DNA of 5,502 nt, taken from the NCBI GenBank assembly GCA_017530275.1, contig JAFXMP010000302.1, forward strand, positions 1-5,502, in the 5' to 3' direction. Source of the stretch: Clostridia bacterium. GTDB taxonomy: Bacteria; Bacillota_A; Clostridia; Christensenellales; Aristaeellaceae. The notes under the pieces are model-generated. The model had not been told where the DNA came from. It worked only from the letters and a program-made list of their open reading frames with translations, and did not search any database. Shown piece after piece: positions 4,619 to 5,502 of the stretch. Made by a program: the position numbers and the translations under genes. Positions within the stretch are counted from its first letter, which is position 1; every line of letters starts with the position of its first letter.

Positions 4619-5502
4619 TTACTTCTTGTAGAACGGCCCGTAGTTGGCGCAGGCGCGGTAGTCGGCGCCCTCCTTATCCATGCCGAAGGCGTTCCAGGCC
4701 GCGGGCCTGAAGATCTTCGTCACGGGCACGTTGTGCATGGCCACCGGGATGCGCAGCATCGAGCAGAACGTGATCAGGTCCGCGCCGATGTGGCCGTAGC
4801 TGATCGCGCCGTGGTTCGCGCCCCAGTTGTTCATCACGTCGTAGGCGGTGGCGAACGGGCTGCCCGCCACGCCGTCACAGCGCGGGGTGAACCAGGTGCA
4901 GGGCCAGGTGTAGTCGGTGCGCTTCCACAGGGTGTCGGTCACCTCGTCGGGCAGCTTCACCGTCCAGCCCTCGGCGATTTGAAGCATCGGGCCCAGGCCG
5001 TCCACCAGGTTCAGGCGGATCATCGTGGCGGGCATCTCGCAGTCGGTCACGAACCGGCTGGAATACCCGCCGCCGCGGAAGTAGCCCAGGTCGGCGTAGT
5101 TCCAGGTGGTGCTTGCCATGATGGCCCTCTGGTCGGCCTCGGTGACCTCGTACCAGGGCTTCATCAGGCGGTTGCCCTGCGCGTCGCGGGCCTGGCCGTT
5201 GGCGTCCAGGCAGCAGGCGCCGGAGTTGATCAGGTGGATGAAGCCGCCGTTCTCCTTCGCCACGCCCGTGAGCTCGTAGCCGGTGCAGCGCTTCACGGCC
5301 TCGGGGCTCCAGTAGGTGCGCACGTCGGCGAACATCTGGGCGCGGTTGGTCAGCAGCTTCATGAACAGCATGCCCAGCCCGTTCAGCACGTCGTTCTCGG
5401 TGGCGAACACATAGGGCTCGCGCGCGCCGTTGTGGTCGAAGGACGTGTTCAGCATGGCCTCGGGGTAGTCGCAGTTCGGGTAGAAGTCGGTCCACTGGCG
5501 CT
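4619..5502 (-). CDS. fucI: L-fucose isomerase, C-terminal part (5' end beyond window)
   Basis: This converts L-fucose to L-fuculose, the first committed step of fucose breakdown, in the cytoplasm with Mn2+. The window shows about 293 C-terminal residues, roughly half of the 591 in E. coli FucI. The gene runs off the right edge, reading [15 protein letters not shown] before the first in-frame Met at 5455, which is internal and not a start. The metal ligands known from E. coli are present: Glu in ATEND (codon 5396-5398), Asp 24 residues later in FADVRTYW (5324-5326), the same spacing as Glu337-Asp361, and His in NWGANHG (4811-4813). Other matches are [23 protein letters not shown] and the ending [12 protein letters not shown]. 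It is G+C-rich, with mostly G or C in third codon positions, unlike the genes at 266-3926. fucU follows directly. It looks intact as far as seen. Confidence 0.96.
   Translation of the reverse strand, partial: RQWTDFYPNCDYPEAMLNTSFDHNGAREPYVFATENDVLNGLGMLFMKLLTNRAQMFADVRTYWSPEAVKRCTGYELTGVAKENGGFIHLINSGACCLDANGQARDAQGNRLMKPWYEVTEADQRAIMASTTWNYADLGYFRGGGYSSRFVTDCEMPATMIRLNLVDGLGPMLQIAEGWTVKLPDEVTDTLWKRTDYTWPCTWFTPRCDGVAGSPFATAYDVMNNWGANHGAISYGHIGADLITFCSMLRIPVAMHNVPVTKIFRPAAWNAFGMDKEGADYRACANYGPFYKK

Noticed and set aside
4875..5495. 206-codon minus-strand open frame over fucI
   Set aside because: It is an Arg/Pro-rich shadow of the FucI frame, which carries the metal ligands and the conserved C-terminus.

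Overview
The window has two parts that differ sharply in base composition. Bases 1 to about 4110 are A+T-leaning (for example 26 G/C in 1801-1860 and 21 G/C in 3601-3660). The rest is G+C-rich (42 G/C in 4201-4260) with strongly G/C-ending codons. The right part carries the L-fucose genes fucI and fucU on the minus strand. The gene set, strong GGAGG ribosome binding sites and A/T-flanked hairpin terminators suggest a gut Firmicute. A likely setting is a G+C-rich Clostridia/Oscillospiraceae-type chromosome holding an acquired, lower-G+C accessory segment. That assignment is inference.

Layout: 1-265 is a leader region with a possible cut-off terminator arm, a plausible promoter, an imperfect inverted repeat and a terminator-like hairpin. 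It precedes a small conserved-type gene (266-514, resembling the DUF6061 family) that ends in its own terminator (522-565). A good promoter with an adjacent palindrome (575-621) then drives a LacI-family regulator (660-1664). After a 107-base gap with a second promoter come a MATE efflux transporter (1772-3118) and, 19 bases later, an AAC(3)-type N-acetyltransferase (3138-3926). A strong, probably bidirectional terminator follows (3927-3976). Between this and the fucose genes lie a 42-base REP-like hairpin (4069-4110), where composition changes, and a G+C-rich hairpin (4120-4153) just past the end of fucU. fucU (4169-4600) and the 3' half of fucI (from 4619, running off the right edge) converge on the left block.

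How the genes may work together: the regulator, exporter and acetyltransferase look like one self-regulated module for handling a toxic, possibly aminocyclitol- or sugar-like compound by export and acetylation. Supporting this, both the regulator promoter and the transporter promoter have the same arrangement, GTTA-N6-TAACCTTTG, with the final TTG forming the start of the -35 box. This is a candidate shared operator. FucI and FucU form a separate and ordinary L-fucose catabolic pair, with FucU supplying the anomer used by FucI. No RNA genes, CRISPR array, transposase or integrase were seen.
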